64,000 nucleotides of DNA, taken from positions 112,957 through 176,956 of the forward strand of contig NZ_BATQ01000049.1 in assembly GCF_000739635.1 (NCBI RefSeq), read 5' to 3'. Below the pieces are notes generated by a model. It saw nothing but the letters and a program-made list of their open reading frames with translations. It was not told the DNA's origin and ran no database searches. The DNA is from Verrucomicrobium sp. BvORR034 (GTDB taxonomy: Bacteria; Verrucomicrobiota; Verrucomicrobiia; Verrucomicrobiales; Verrucomicrobiaceae). The position numbers and the translations under genes are program-made. Of the stretch, positions 8,908-17,891 are shown piece by piece (within the stretch, counting starts at the first letter, position 1; every line of letters begins with the position of its first letter).

Positions 8908-10398
8908 CTACCTGATGAGCACATCGAGAGGGAAGTCGTCGTCCGGTTCGATGGCTTCATTTTCCCACACCGGCTTGCCGTTGTCATTGGTCAGCACGCG
9001 ATTCGCGCTGCCCGGGGCGGCGTGGGCATTGTTCTTGGGCAGCCACCGTGCGAGCTCTTGTTTGACGGCGGCCCGGCTGGGGTCACGGGCCAGGTTGGTC
9101 CACTCATTGGGGTCAGTTGTTTCATCGTACAGCTCCTCGCTGCCATCAGCATAGCGGATGTAGCGCCATTGCTCTGTGCGGATGGTGTGATTGTTCTGGT
9201 TGTGCGTGGTGATGGCGGGAAACTCCCGGGGTGTCCGGGCGTCCTTGAGTTGTGGCGCGAGGCTGTGACCTTCCAGGTCGGGCCGGGCGGGCAGTCCTGC
9301 CAGCTCCAGCAGGGTGGGAAAGGTGTCGAGCAGTTCCGCCGGCCGGGCGCAGCGCTGGCCGCTGGTGATGCCCGGCCCGGCCCAGATGAAGGGCACGCGG
9401 GTGCTGCGCTCCCAGAGGGTGTTCTTTCCTGTAATCCCTTTTTCCCCGAGGTGCCAGCCGTGATCACCCCACACCACAACGATGGTGTTGTCCAGCTGAC
9501 CAGACACCTGGAGCGCCTCCAGCACGCGGCCGACCTGGCTGTCCATGAAGCTGATGGATGCCAGATAGGCCCGAACCAGGGGCCGCCATTCCTCAAGGTC
9601 CTGCAAAGTCTTCAATCGAGGTTCTGGAAGTTTCCAGTGAAGGAATCCGGCGAACCGCGGCAAATCGTCGCGGTCGTCAGATTTTACCAGCGGCAATTTC
9701 ACTTCTGCTGCAGGGTAGAGGTCAAACCACGCCTGTGAGGCGAAGCAGGGCACATGAGGCAGACGGAACCCGGCTGAGATAAACCATGGGCGGTCACTCG
9801 GCACCGTTTTGAGCTTCTCAATGGCCGCATCTGCGATCTTCCAGTCGGCCTGATCTTCATCCCGTTCGGGAAACACGCCCCAGTCCATCGCCGGATGACG
9901 TCCAGCAATTGGGAGCTTGGCGATCGGTCGGTCCGGTTTGGGGATGCCTGGGGCGGGGCCGAATTCGGTGAATTCACCGGTGCGGTCTTTGGGCTTGATG
10001 GAGCCGTCGTGGTAGATCTTTCCGCAGGAGTAAGCGTAGTAGCCCGCCTTCATGAAGGCCTGTGGCAGGGTGACGTGATACTTGAGCGACTCCACCTGCC
10101 GGAACCCAGGCTGCAGGCCGTAAACTCCCGTGGTGCCGGGTCGAAGTCCGGTGAGAAGACTGGTGCGTGAAGGATTGCACAACGGGGCCTGACAGTGGGC
10201 ATTGGTGAAATTGGTCCCTCTTGCAGCCAGCGCGTCCAGATGGGGAGTCTTGACCTGCGGATGCCCGCCCAGACACCCCAGCCAGTCGTTCTGATCGTCG
10301 ATGGCGATCATGAGCACGTTGGGAGGCGGGGCACTGTGCACCGACTGGGGCAGGACAAAAGCCAGGATGGCGAAGGCGGAGCAGAGAAAGGAACGCAT
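8908..10398 (-). CDS. Secreted sulfatase (iduronate-2-sulfatase type)
   Basis: The 496-residue protein has a signal peptide (MRSFLCSAFAILAFVLPQSVHS) and an alkaline-phosphatase-superfamily sulfatase domain. Metal ligands D34/D35 lie in MIAIDDQNDW. The formylglycine site is C74-N-P-S-R78, the C-x-P-x-R signature that needs an anaerobic- or FGE-type maturase. VVVWGDHGWHLGEKG is the conserved metal-binding segment. Its overall layout resembles the iduronate-2-sulfatase-like enzymes common in Planctomycetes/Verrucomicrobia, which hydrolyse sulfate esters on glycans. No sulfatase-maturing enzyme is visible in this window. Together with the upstream glycosidase it suggests use of sulfated polysaccharides. 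Confidence 0.88.
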   Translation of the reverse strand: MRSFLCSAFAILAFVLPQSVHSAPPPNVLMIAIDDQNDWLGCLGGHPQVKTPHLDALAARGTNFTNAHCQAPLCNPSRTSLLTGLRPGTTGVYGLQPGFRQVESLKYHVTLPQAFMKAGYYAYSCGKIYHDGSIKPKDRTGEFTEFGPAPGIPKPDRPIAKLPIAGRHPAMDWGVFPERDEDQADWKIADAAIEKLKTVPSDRPWFISAGFRLPHVPCFASQAWFDLYPAAEVKLPLVKSDDRDDLPRFAGFLHWKLPEPRLKTLQDLEEWRPLVRAYLASISFMDSQVGRVLEALQVSGQLDNTIVVVWGDHGWHLGEKGITGKNTLWERSTRVPFIWAGPGITSGQRCARPAELLDTFPTLLELAGLPARPDLEGHSLAPQLKDARTPREFPAITTHNQNNHTIRTEQWRYIRYADGSEELYDETTDPNEWTNLARDPSRAAVKQELARWLPKNNAHAAPGSANRVLTNDNGKPVWENEAIEPDDDFPLDVLIR

Positions 10399-10524
10399 GT
10401 GGGCCAGCTTGAATACTTAAATTAAAAAATTATGCGGAGCCCTGGTTTGGGCGCATGAGATTTTGAGAGGCAGAGCGGTCAACTCATCTCGCAGGACGAT
10501 TCTGTTAAAAAATTTGTCAAAATG

Positions 10525-10563
10525 TTGCTCGACAGCTTTGTAACTTGTATGATGAAGTCATAC
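10525..10563 (+). promoter_or_regulatory. Promoter and palindromic operator candidate for the ter operon
   Basis: A -35-like TTGCTC (10525-10530) is 17 bp from a -10-like TATGAT (10548-10553), 14 bp upstream of the terB ATG. An inverted repeat GTATGA-N5-TCATAC (10547-10563) overlaps the -10 box and presumed start of transcription, which is the usual position for a repressor operator. The 5' leader would be under 10 nt. Confidence 0.55.
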
Positions 10564-10567
10564 ACAC

Positions 10568-11023
10568 ATGAGCTTCTGGGACAATCTTAAAGACAAAGTG
10601 GCCGGGATGAACGCATCCCTGCAGACGAACATCAGCAAGTTCAAAAATGCCGAGTTTGCGAGCGGGACCATGGCCATGTGCGCCATGATCGCGGCTGCAG
10701 ACGGCACGATCAGTGGTCAGGAGAAGGGCAAGATCGCCACTCTGATCACGAACAACGAGATGCTCAAGATTTTCCCGGCCGCCGAATTGAAGCAGAAGTT
10801 TGATCACTTCTGCGACAAGATGACTGCCGACTACGACTTTGGCAAAGTCGAGGCCATCCAGGCGATCGCCAAGCTCAAGAGCAAGCCTGATCAGGCCCGC
10901 GCGGTGATTCAAATTGGCATCATCATTGGCGGTGCGGACGGCAACTTTGATTCTGACGAGAAAAAGGCTGTCAAAGAAGCCTGTTCTGCTGTCGGCATCA
11001 GCCCAGCAGATTTCGATCTCTAG
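10568..11023 (+). CDS. terB: TerB family protein
   Basis: The 151-residue protein matches TerB: an all-helical cytoplasmic domain with two Asp-containing helix-loop segments, ADGTISGQEKGKI (D45) and ADGNFDSDEKKAV (D124). TerB is thought to bind metal or membrane-associated partners and works with TerC/TerD in stress and tellurite tolerance. It is the first gene of the rightward ter operon. There is no Shine-Dalgarno sequence before the ATG and the promoter is very close, so translation may start on a very short leader. Confidence 0.88.
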   Translation: MSFWDNLKDKVAGMNASLQTNISKFKNAEFASGTMAMCAMIAAADGTISGQEKGKIATLITNNEMLKIFPAAELKQKFDHFCDKMTADYDFGKVEAIQAIAKLKSKPDQARAVIQIGIIIGGADGNFDSDEKKAVKEACSAVGISPADFDL

Positions 11024-11106
11024 ATCGGATCAGGCAAGTTTCTTTCGGGGAGGTCCTTGTGACCTCCTTCAGTTGACCCTCCACGCAACGGACTTTACCA
11101 GTTCCG

Positions 11107-12414
11107 ATGACTCCCCTTGCGCGCGGCCAAAAATCCACCCTTTCCAGCCTAGGCGTTGGAATTTCAGGGTTGAAAGTTCAGGTGACCCTGCGTGTCCCGG
11201 CACCTTCGACGGTTGATTTGAGCTGTTTTGGACTTGATTCCCAGGGGCGTCTTTCAGACGAGCGCTACTTCGTATTCTACAATCAGCCAGCATCGCCTTG
11301 TGGCTCCATCCGGGCCAAAGGGGCAGCTGGCAGCGTGGATCAAACGTTTGAGTTGAATCTTGCGGGTCTGCCCGCCGGGATCAAAAGGCTGGTATTCACC
11401 GCCGCGATTGATGGCGCTGCCACCATGAAGGACATTTCCACCGGGTATGTCCAGGTGGGGGATTTCAGCAGGACGGCTGCGGAATTTCGCCTCCAGCCCA
11501 CGGACTACGCAGGGGAAAAAGCCCTGATGCTGATCGAGCTCTACTGGAAGGATGAGTGGCGACTCGCTGCAACTGGCCAGGGTTTCAATGGGGGCCTGGC
11601 TGCCCTGCTCAAGCACTTTGGTGGTGAGGTGGCGGAGGAGAAACAGAAACCTGCCGCTGTCGCGCCTGTTTCAATGGCCGCGCCCGTGCCTCCACCTTTG
11701 CCGGCGAAAGTGTCCCTGTCCAAAATCACGTTGACCAAACCCGGGCAGACCCATCGCGTCTCGTTGGAAAAGGGCGCTGGAGCCCCCGCCAAGCTGATCG
11801 TCAAGGCGAGCTGGACGGACAATGGCGATGACTCCGACAGCAATGATGACCTGGACCTGCGGGTGGGCATGCTGCTGCCTGACGGGCGCATGAAGTTCAT
11901 CCAGGCACCCGATTTCGCGGGTAGTTTTGACGCCATGCCATTCGCCCGCCATCTGGGTGATGTGACGGTGGCTTCACTCAATGCCCCCGCCACCGAGACC
12001 GTAGAAGTGAATCCGGCAATTGCCCAGCGCATGGGCGGCAGGGTGGGCATGGTGTTCAGCGTTTATTCCGCCGTGTCCAACGGCGCAGTTTCCGTGGCGT
12101 CTCTCCGCCCCATTATGAAGATGGAATACGGAAACCAGGTGGTGGAATGCGCCTTTGACTTCATGAAAATTGCTGCGTCGAAGGATGACACGGTGTACAG
12201 CTACGTCATCGGTTTGGCCGTGATAGACGCCGAGGGTATTACCCTTGAACCTTCCGGCCTCACTTCTCTGCCTGGCAGCGAGAATACTCCCTGGCTTCAG
12301 TGGACGCCACAGGGTGGGTTGAATGCCACGATGGACGGCCCCGCGGTCTTCAAAGGCAGCCTTGCCGGCAAGGCGGCGTCGTTCAACAAAAACAATCCGC
12401 GACGGTACATCTGA
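11107..12414 (+). CDS. terA: TerA: TerD-like domain plus TerA C-terminal domain
   Basis: The 435-residue protein has an N-terminal degenerate TerD-like beta-sandwich (about 1-180; LSCFGLDSQGRLSDERYFVFYNQ, MLIELYWKDEWRLAATGQGF), a short Pro/Ala linker (185-205), and a C-terminal TerA-type TerD-like domain with an acidic calcium-type stretch (NGDDSDSNDDLDLRV). The first domain has lost several of the Asp residues that bind calcium in TerD, while the second keeps a cluster of acids. It follows terB by 83 bp and precedes terD by 75 bp, the usual terB-A-D grouping. The inferred role is as a scaffold in the Ter complex. Confidence 0.82.
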   Translation: MTPLARGQKSTLSSLGVGISGLKVQVTLRVPAPSTVDLSCFGLDSQGRLSDERYFVFYNQPASPCGSIRAKGAAGSVDQTFELNLAGLPAGIKRLVFTAAIDGAATMKDISTGYVQVGDFSRTAAEFRLQPTDYAGEKALMLIELYWKDEWRLAATGQGFNGGLAALLKHFGGEVAEEKQKPAAVAPVSMAAPVPPPLPAKVSLSKITLTKPGQTHRVSLEKGAGAPAKLIVKASWTDNGDDSDSNDDLDLRVGMLLPDGRMKFIQAPDFAGSFDAMPFARHLGDVTVASLNAPATETVEVNPAIAQRMGGRVGMVFSVYSAVSNGAVSVASLRPIMKMEYGNQVVECAFDFMKIAASKDDTVYSYVIGLAVIDAEGITLEPSGLTSLPGSENTPWLQWTPQGGLNATMDGPAVFKGSLAGKAASFNKNNPRRYI

Positions 12415-12489
12415 TTTTGAACCGATCATCGTGTTATCGGTCCTACAGTTTCCTCAAAAAGAAGACCAAACCATACATCCATACAAACC

Positions 12490-13065
12490 ATGGCAATCTC
12501 ACTTAGCAAAGGCGGCAACGTATCCCTCTCCAAGACGGCTCCTGGTCTGACAAACATCCTGATCGGCCTTGGCTGGGATGCCCGCTCCACGGACGGTGCT
12601 GGTTTTGACCTTGACGCAAGCGCATTCCTCCTCACTCCGGATGGCAAGGTGCGCAGCGATGCCGATTTCATCTTCTTCAACCAGAAGGAATCCGCGGACG
12701 GTTCGGTCAAACATCTGGGCGACAACACCACGGGTGCTGGCGACGGCGATGACGAAGTGGTCAAGGTCAACCTTGCTGGCGTTCCCGCAGACGTGGACAA
12801 GGTCGCTGTTTCCGTGACCATTCATGATGCCGAAGCCCGCAAACAGAACTTCGGCATGGTGAGCCAGGCCTTCGTTCGCGTCGTCAATGAAGCCGACGGC
12901 ACGGAGATCGTGCGTTATGATCTGAGCGAAGACTTCAGCGTTGAGACCGCACTGGTCTTCGGTGAAGTGTACCGTCACAGCGGCGAGTGGAAATTCCGCG
13001 CTGTGGGTCAGGGCTTCCAGGGTGGCCTTGGGGCCATGGCCAAGAACTACGGCGTCAATATCTAA
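12490..13065 (+). CDS. terD: TerD family calcium-binding stress protein
   Basis: The 191-residue protein is a canonical TerD: GLGWD at 26-30, DLDASAFLL at 40-48, and an acidic [12 protein letters not shown] loop at 78-89, which supply the calcium ligands in TerD structures. TerD proteins are cytoplasmic, bind calcium and take part in stress, tellurite, phage or metal responses through mechanisms that remain unclear. It is 83 bp from the next TerD paralogue, with a terminator/attenuator hairpin between them, so it may be expressed more strongly than the downstream genes. Its leader has no Shine-Dalgarno sequence. Confidence 0.9.
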   Translation: MAISLSKGGNVSLSKTAPGLTNILIGLGWDARSTDGAGFDLDASAFLLTPDGKVRSDADFIFFNQKESADGSVKHLGDNTTGAGDGDDEVVKVNLAGVPADVDKVAVSVTIHDAEARKQNFGMVSQAFVRVVNEADGTEIVRYDLSEDFSVETALVFGEVYRHSGEWKFRAVGQGFQGGLGAMAKNYGVNI

Positions 13066-13086
13066 GACCGTAGTACTGTACCTACC

Positions 13087-13125
13087 GGGGCCACTTCTCC
13101 ATCAGGTGGGAGCGGCCCCGTTTTA
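13087..13125 (+). terminator. Intrinsic terminator or attenuator between terD paralogues
   Basis: GGGGCC (13087-13092) pairs with GGCCCC (13114-13119), with more pairing inside and a TTTT run at 13121-13124. Because the operon continues in the same direction 23 bp later, it probably reduces rather than blocks read-through. Confidence 0.7.
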
Positions 13126-13147
13126 CCACCTTCAACCATTTTTTCAT

Positions 13148-13729
13148 ATGGCCATCAGCCTTCAAAAAGGACAGAAAATCTCGCTTGAAAAAGAAGCGGG
13201 TGGCAGCCTCACCAAGATCATCATGGGTCTGGGTTGGGATGCGAAGAAAAAGAAGACCTTCTTCGGCCTCGGCAGCAAGGACCAGGAAATCGATCTCGAC
13301 GCGAGCTGCGCGCTTTTCGACGAGCAGAACCAACCGGTGGACATCGTCTTCTTTGGCCAGTTGGCCAGCCGCGATGGATCGATCCGTCACACGGGCGACA
13401 ACCGCACGGGCGCTGGTGACGGCGATGACGAGCAGATCGTAGTGGATCTCTCCAAGGTCGCACCCACGGTGAAATCCCTGGTGTTCGTGGTGAACAGCTT
13501 CACCGGCCAGAGCTTTGCTGAGATTGAAAATGCGTTCTGTCGCGTGATCAACGGGGGCAACAACCAGGAGCTGGCGAAGTATGACCTGAGCTGCACCGGC
13601 TCGCACACCGCCATGGTCATGGCCAAAGTTTACCGCCACAATGGCGAGTGGAAGATGCATGCCATCGGGGACAATACCTCCGGCCGCACCTTCCAGGATC
13701 TGCTGCCTGCCATGAAGGCCAGCCTCTAA
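13148..13729 (+). CDS. TerD family protein (TerZ/TerE-like)
   Basis: The ATG at 13148 is chosen because it gives the standard TerD start (MAISLQKGQKISLEKEAGG); the longer frame overlaps the previous gene and the terminator. The product is 193 residues, with GLGWDAKKKKTFFGLG carrying the basic insertion typical of TerZ-type members, DLDASCALFDE, and the acidic [12 protein letters not shown] loop. It closely resembles the leftward gene at 25533-26150, which also has the FFxK/GxxxQ insertion, so the two operons each contain a TerZ-like member. It is followed at 61 bp by the ATP-grasp gene. Confidence 0.88.
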   Translation: MAISLQKGQKISLEKEAGGSLTKIIMGLGWDAKKKKTFFGLGSKDQEIDLDASCALFDEQNQPVDIVFFGQLASRDGSIRHTGDNRTGAGDGDDEQIVVDLSKVAPTVKSLVFVVNSFTGQSFAEIENAFCRVINGGNNQELAKYDLSCTGSHTAMVMAKVYRHNGEWKMHAIGDNTSGRTFQDLLPAMKASL

Positions 13730-13790
13730 CAGGCTTCATCAGGATCATGCTGCCAGTATTCTGCTCCACGCCACACCTTCCTGAGCTCTG

Positions 13791-14873
13791 ATGACCAAAC
13801 CTTGTGTCTGGTTTAGCAGGGCCAGTTCCAGCCTGCACCCCTTGCTGCTGTTGCTCAAGCAACCCACAGCGGGGGGCGGGCTCCATCTACTGGTGAGCCA
13901 CCCCCAGTGGGACGCTCCCGCCATGTGTGGCGCGGATGAGGCTTTCCTAGAACCCGATGGGCTCCAGGGTGATGCCTACGTGGACTGGTGTCTGGAAGTC
14001 TGTCGCACTCGCAGCATTCAGGTGCTCATGCCGGGTCGGGCCCGGCCCAATATTTCAGCCAGGCGCGCCGAGTTTGAGGCGCTGGGCACCCAGGTGCTGG
14101 TAGCTGCCGATGCCGATACTCTCCGGCTGCTCGAAGACAAGCCTGAGTTCCTGGCCGGGATCCCGGAAGACGTGGCGCTTGTTTCGCGCTACCTCAAGGT
14201 CAACACGGTGACCGAGTTCGCCGCCGCGGTGGAGTCCCTCCGTCTCGAGGGGAGTATCGCATGCTTCAAGCCGGGCAAGTCGATTTTTGGTTTGGGGTTT
14301 TATGTCCTCAATGATCACATCACCCCGGTCAGCCGTCTCCTGGACGGACACGCAAATGTGATCTCTCTGGCCGAGGCCTGCGACATTCTGGGCCGTGAGG
14401 AGAGCTTCCGCGACGTCATGGTGATGGAGTACCTGGACGGAGTCGAATACAGCGTGGACTGTGTCGGTCGGACAGGGGAACTCGTGGCCTCTGTCGTGCG
14501 AATGAAGCCGAAGACTTCCGTCTCACAGGACACTTCACAGACGGTAGGACGCAACGAAGAGATTGAGGCGCTGGCCCGCCGTCTGGTGGCCCGGTTTTCC
14601 TTGGATGGTCTTTTCAACATGCAGTTCCGCACGACCAGCAATGGCGGGCCGCCCCGGCTGTTGGAGATCAACGGTCGCATGTCTGGTGGGCTCGCGCTGG
14701 CCTGTCTGGCGGGTGTGAATCTCCTCGAACTCGCCATCGCGCTCAAGTTGGGGCAGGACGAGGTTGTGGCCGCATTGCTGGCCAGGCCCGTTCAAACGGT
14801 GCGGGCTCAGCAGGGGTTCAGCGCCTTCCTGGCAGACCGGCAAGCTTTCAACCTTCAGGATGCGCCGTTGTGA
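13791..14873 (+). CDS. ATP-grasp enzyme of the Ter biosynthetic module
   Basis: The 360-residue protein has an N-terminal Rossmann-like preATP-grasp part, then a central ATP-grasp domain. Likely elements are CFKPGKSIFGLGFYVL (nucleotide-binding lysine region), MVMEYLDGVEYSVDCV, and RLLEINGRMSGGLALA (metal-binding E-x-N). ATP-grasp enzymes ligate a carboxylate to an amine or similar nucleophile using ATP. In Ter loci this gene occurs with PRTase, HAD and StiP genes and is thought to help make an unknown nucleoside- or peptide-like compound. Its TGA overlaps the next ATG (TGATG), implying translational coupling. Confidence 0.8.
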   Translation: MTKPCVWFSRASSSLHPLLLLLKQPTAGGGLHLLVSHPQWDAPAMCGADEAFLEPDGLQGDAYVDWCLEVCRTRSIQVLMPGRARPNISARRAEFEALGTQVLVAADADTLRLLEDKPEFLAGIPEDVALVSRYLKVNTVTEFAAAVESLRLEGSIACFKPGKSIFGLGFYVLNDHITPVSRLLDGHANVISLAEACDILGREESFRDVMVMEYLDGVEYSVDCVGRTGELVASVVRMKPKTSVSQDTSQTVGRNEEIEALARRLVARFSLDGLFNMQFRTTSNGGPPRLLEINGRMSGGLALACLAGVNLLELAIALKLGQDEVVAALLARPVQTVRAQQGFSAFLADRQAFNLQDAPL

Positions 14874-16030
14874 TGGATGCTGAAACGCTTCCACCTCACG
14901 TGGTCCGGACGGCTCCGGGGCAATACGAGGCCACCCTTCCTGGCGGTACCTTGCGCATGTCCATGCGGCAGGAGGAACTCCCATTGCCGGAGATCTGTGA
15001 CTTTGCCTTGAGACACAATGCCCGGCGTCGGTTCCTGTTTGTGAGCAGAGTGCTGGGTCGGCATATGCCCACCCGGCCTGCGGCCATGCAGGATGTCGCA
15101 AGTCGCCTTGCGGACAAGATTTCCATCGACCCTGCAGATGGCCCTGTCCTGTTCGTGGGCATGGCTGAAACTGCCACCACGCTCGCCCAGACTGTGTATG
15201 CCGCCTGGTGCAGGAGGGGAGGTCAGGGGCTCTACATCGAGAGCACGCGGCGACCCACTGGCGGGCCCATTGCCTTTGAGTTCGTGGAAAGTCACTCCCA
15301 TGCCATGGCGCATCTGGTGCACCTTCCGTCACCTGAGGATGATCCTGAAAACCTGTTCACGACCGCTCGCAGAGTGGTGGTCGTGGATGACGAAGCGACG
15401 ACGGGACGGACCGCATTGGGACTGGTCGCAAGTTACGCCGCCTGGCGGGGGATCGCGCCTGAGTCGTTGCGGCGGGAGCTTGCTGTGCTCGCGCGATGGA
15501 TGACCGATGCGCAGTCCACGGAGTCGGAGTTCACCGCTTTTCACTCTTTGGTGGAAGGCAGTTTTGAATTTGTGGAGACCGGTGTCTTTGCAGAAGCGCC
15601 TCCTGCCGTCCCTCATCCAGATCGGGCGGGTCTGGCACGCCGGGGAACCCGGCATGGTTTGTCTCACCCCCAGCCTCTCCCGTGGCAGCTGGATGTGAGC
15701 CCAGGGCATCGCATTCTCGTGATCGGGACGGGCGAGTATGGTTATCAGCCTCTGCTGCTGGCGGCCGATCTGGAGGCGAGAGGGGCTATTGCCTGGGTAC
15801 AGGCCACCACCCGTTCTCCGGTGCTCCCTGGCGGCGCGATTGGCCATGTCAGGTCGTTTCCCGCCCTTTCAGGAGAGAGGCACACGGAGTTTCTCTACAA
15901 CGTGCCGGAAGACCACGGTTATGATCGGGTTTTGCTGTGCTGTGAAGACGTGCTGCCGCCTCTTGAGCACCCGATTCATCACATTTCCCGGCTGGAAGTC
16001 CTGCCACTTCCCGGCACATTGACCTCATGA
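14873..16030 (+). CDS. Phosphoribosyltransferase with TRSP domain
   Basis: The 385-residue protein starts at ATG 14873; a GTG three bases earlier is an alternative. The N-terminal half is a type I PRTase with a clear PRPP loop at about 168-178 (VVVVDDEATTG), preceded by FVGMAETATTLAQTVY. The C-terminal ~120 residues (VLVIGTGEYGYQPLLLA-type start, ending FLYNVPEDHGYDRVLLC) match the TRSP domain found only downstream of this PRTase type. It would act on PRPP, making or breaking an N-ribosidic bond. It is the second of four tightly overlapping genes; its stop overlaps the next start (ATGA). Confidence 0.82.
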   Translation: MDAETLPPHVVRTAPGQYEATLPGGTLRMSMRQEELPLPEICDFALRHNARRRFLFVSRVLGRHMPTRPAAMQDVASRLADKISIDPADGPVLFVGMAETATTLAQTVYAAWCRRGGQGLYIESTRRPTGGPIAFEFVESHSHAMAHLVHLPSPEDDPENLFTTARRVVVVDDEATTGRTALGLVASYAAWRGIAPESLRRELAVLARWMTDAQSTESEFTAFHSLVEGSFEFVETGVFAEAPPAVPHPDRAGLARRGTRHGLSHPQPLPWQLDVSPGHRILVIGTGEYGYQPLLLAADLEARGAIAWVQATTRSPVLPGGAIGHVRSFPALSGERHTEFLYNVPEDHGYDRVLLCCEDVLPPLEHPIHHISRLEVLPLPGTLTS

Positions 16031-16761
16031 GTCACCGTGACTGGATTGCGACAGACCTAGATGGCACCCTCTTCGCCCGCGCTTTCGCGGGGCCTGAGGC
16101 TGTGCCGGCCACCTGGAGGCAGACTGATGAGGGCCCGGTCGCGTCGTCATGGATGCCGCGTGCCACTTATGTGCTCATGCGGGCCCTGGCCAAACACTTC
16201 GATATCGTGGCCGTGACGGCCCGTGATCTGGACTCTTTCTCCCGAGTGGCCATTGAAGGGATCACTTTCCAGGGAGCCATCCTCGCCAATGGCGCCATCA
16301 TGGTGGGACTGGACGGTGAGCTCGACTCAGTGTGGAACGATCACATGTCTGGTGTGCTCTCGACCGCTGGAGACGAGCTGGAGGCTGTCAGATTGCAAAT
16401 CGCAGAGCTCTCACAAGGAGCAGCCCGTCCCCGTCTGGTTGCCAGTGGCACCCCTCTGCCAGCCTATCTGGTTGCCAAGGCCGACGAGGAATGGTGGCAG
16501 ACGGACGCGGGCGTCAACCTGCTCTCCACGCTGCAGGTCCGTCAGTGTCGCGCAGCCTTGCTGAAGAATGAGCTGCAAGTCCTGCCGCCTGGGGTATCAA
16601 AACTGCTGGGCCTTACAGCCTACCAGGACCGTTTTGCCGGTGGCATGCCGCCCCTGATGGGACTGGGAGACATGCCCGCGGACCTTGAGTTTATGAAAGC
16701 CTGTTCGTTTCTCGGCATTCCCGCGGGAAGCAAGCTGGAGCAATGCATTACGATTCCCTGA
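16027..16761 (+). CDS. HAD superfamily hydrolase of the Ter module
   Basis: The 244-residue protein has HAD motif I at D10-L-D12-G-T (nucleophile and acid/base Asp), a substrate-specificity region in the middle, and motif IV as GLGDMPADLEF near the C-terminus. HAD enzymes are mostly phosphatases; here a sugar- or nucleotide-phosphate substrate is likely because the two flanking genes are PRTases. It overlaps the preceding gene by 4 bp and the next by 19 bp, so the four enzymes are probably made in fixed proportion. Confidence 0.82.
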   Translation: MSHRDWIATDLDGTLFARAFAGPEAVPATWRQTDEGPVASSWMPRATYVLMRALAKHFDIVAVTARDLDSFSRVAIEGITFQGAILANGAIMVGLDGELDSVWNDHMSGVLSTAGDELEAVRLQIAELSQGAARPRLVASGTPLPAYLVAKADEEWWQTDAGVNLLSTLQVRQCRAALLKNELQVLPPGVSKLLGLTAYQDRFAGGMPPLMGLGDMPADLEFMKACSFLGIPAGSKLEQCITIP

Positions 16762-17873
16762 CAATGATGACCCTTGATCCCCCTATCCAAGCCAGTTTCT
16801 CCGGCAGCTATCTGCCCGAGGAGGTGACTTTTTTGCTCCGGAGGATTGAAGTGTCAGCCACGCCTTTGGAGGAGCGTGAACGCCTCATTCAAAGCGGACA
16901 GCGGCACTACAGTGAGATGATCGGTCCAGAGGACGCTCCCACCCGGCAGCGGATGCGCTTGTTTCGGGAGAGTCTGCTCACCAATGGCGCCCAACTGGCG
17001 CAGGACATCTGCGGACTGGCAGCGGCGCTCGCGGAGAGCGCGTATCAGGGCGAGGTGGTCATCACTTCCATTGCCCGAGCGGGCACCCCCATCGGCACGC
17101 TGCTCTGGCACCGCTTGCGGCAGACGCGGCCCGACCTGCGCGTCTCGCACTATTCGATCTCCATCATTCGTGACCGCGGCGTGGACTACGCGGCGCTGCG
17201 CACGATATTACAAAATCACCCGGCTCAGAGCCTGCGCTTTGTTGATGGCTGGACCGGAAAGGGGACCATCGCCAAAGAACTGCGGGAGTCTCTGGCGGGG
17301 AAACCGGAGTTTGAGGAAATTAACGACGGTCTCTGGACTCCGCTCGATGTCTGTGGCGCGGCCTGCTATGCTCCCAATGCGCGGGATTATCTGATCCCTT
17401 CCACCCTGCTGGGGGGCACGGTTTCCGGTCTGGTCTCCCGGTCGGTCCTGCCCCGTGGGGAAGAGGGGGGCAGCGAGTGGCATGGCTGCGTGGAACTGCG
17501 TCATCTGCGACGCTATGACCTGAGCCAGTGGTTTGTCCGCACGATGCTCGAGAAGATGGCCGCCTTGGATTCTAGTGACGAATCGCCTCCCAACGCCTCC
17601 GGCGGTCAGCCCCGCTATGTGGCCGCCCATGCCTTTCTCTCCGCCTTGCTGGAAGAGCATGGCATGACGGATCGCAACCGGATCAAGCTCGGCATCGGTG
17701 AAACCGTGCGGGTGCTCTTGCGCCGTCTTCCGCGCTTGGTTTTGCTTTCTCCAGACGCTCATGAGACGGACGCCGTGCTCATCCGACAGTTGGCCCAGCA
17801 CCGGGGTGTGCCCCTGGAGGTGCGCCAGATGCCATTTGCCGCCGTCGCTTTAATCGCGAATGTTGCTCAATAA
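16743..17873 (+). CDS. StiP/PRTase-type protein with C-terminal Pelota-like domain
   Basis: The 376-residue protein belongs to the family annotated as cysteine protease StiP, which is a PRTase fold. ITSIARAGTPIGTL (108-120) and a PRPP-loop-like FVDGWTGKGTIA (166-177) are visible. The C-terminal ~90 residues (NRIKLGIGETVRVLLRRLPR, HETDAVLIRQLAQHRGVPLE) fit the Pelota/L7Ae-like RNA-binding domain known to be fused to this PRTase in Ter loci. Such a fusion suggests a link with RNA or ribosomes. ATG 16743 is used; ATG 16764 would remove the overlap with the HAD gene. The true substrate is unknown. Confidence 0.78.
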   Translation: MHYDSLTMMTLDPPIQASFSGSYLPEEVTFLLRRIEVSATPLEERERLIQSGQRHYSEMIGPEDAPTRQRMRLFRESLLTNGAQLAQDICGLAAALAESAYQGEVVITSIARAGTPIGTLLWHRLRQTRPDLRVSHYSISIIRDRGVDYAALRTILQNHPAQSLRFVDGWTGKGTIAKELRESLAGKPEFEEINDGLWTPLDVCGAACYAPNARDYLIPSTLLGGTVSGLVSRSVLPRGEEGGSEWHGCVELRHLRRYDLSQWFVRTMLEKMAALDSSDESPPNASGGQPRYVAAHAFLSALLEEHGMTDRNRIKLGIGETVRVLLRRLPRLVLLSPDAHETDAVLIRQLAQHRGVPLEVRQMPFAAVALIANVAQ

Positions 17874-17891
17874 CTGCTACTTTAGCCTCAC

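Noticed and set aside
12421..12441. ACCGAT / ATCGGT hairpin after terA as a terminator
   Set aside because: Six-bp stem, nine-base loop and no T-run; not convincing.
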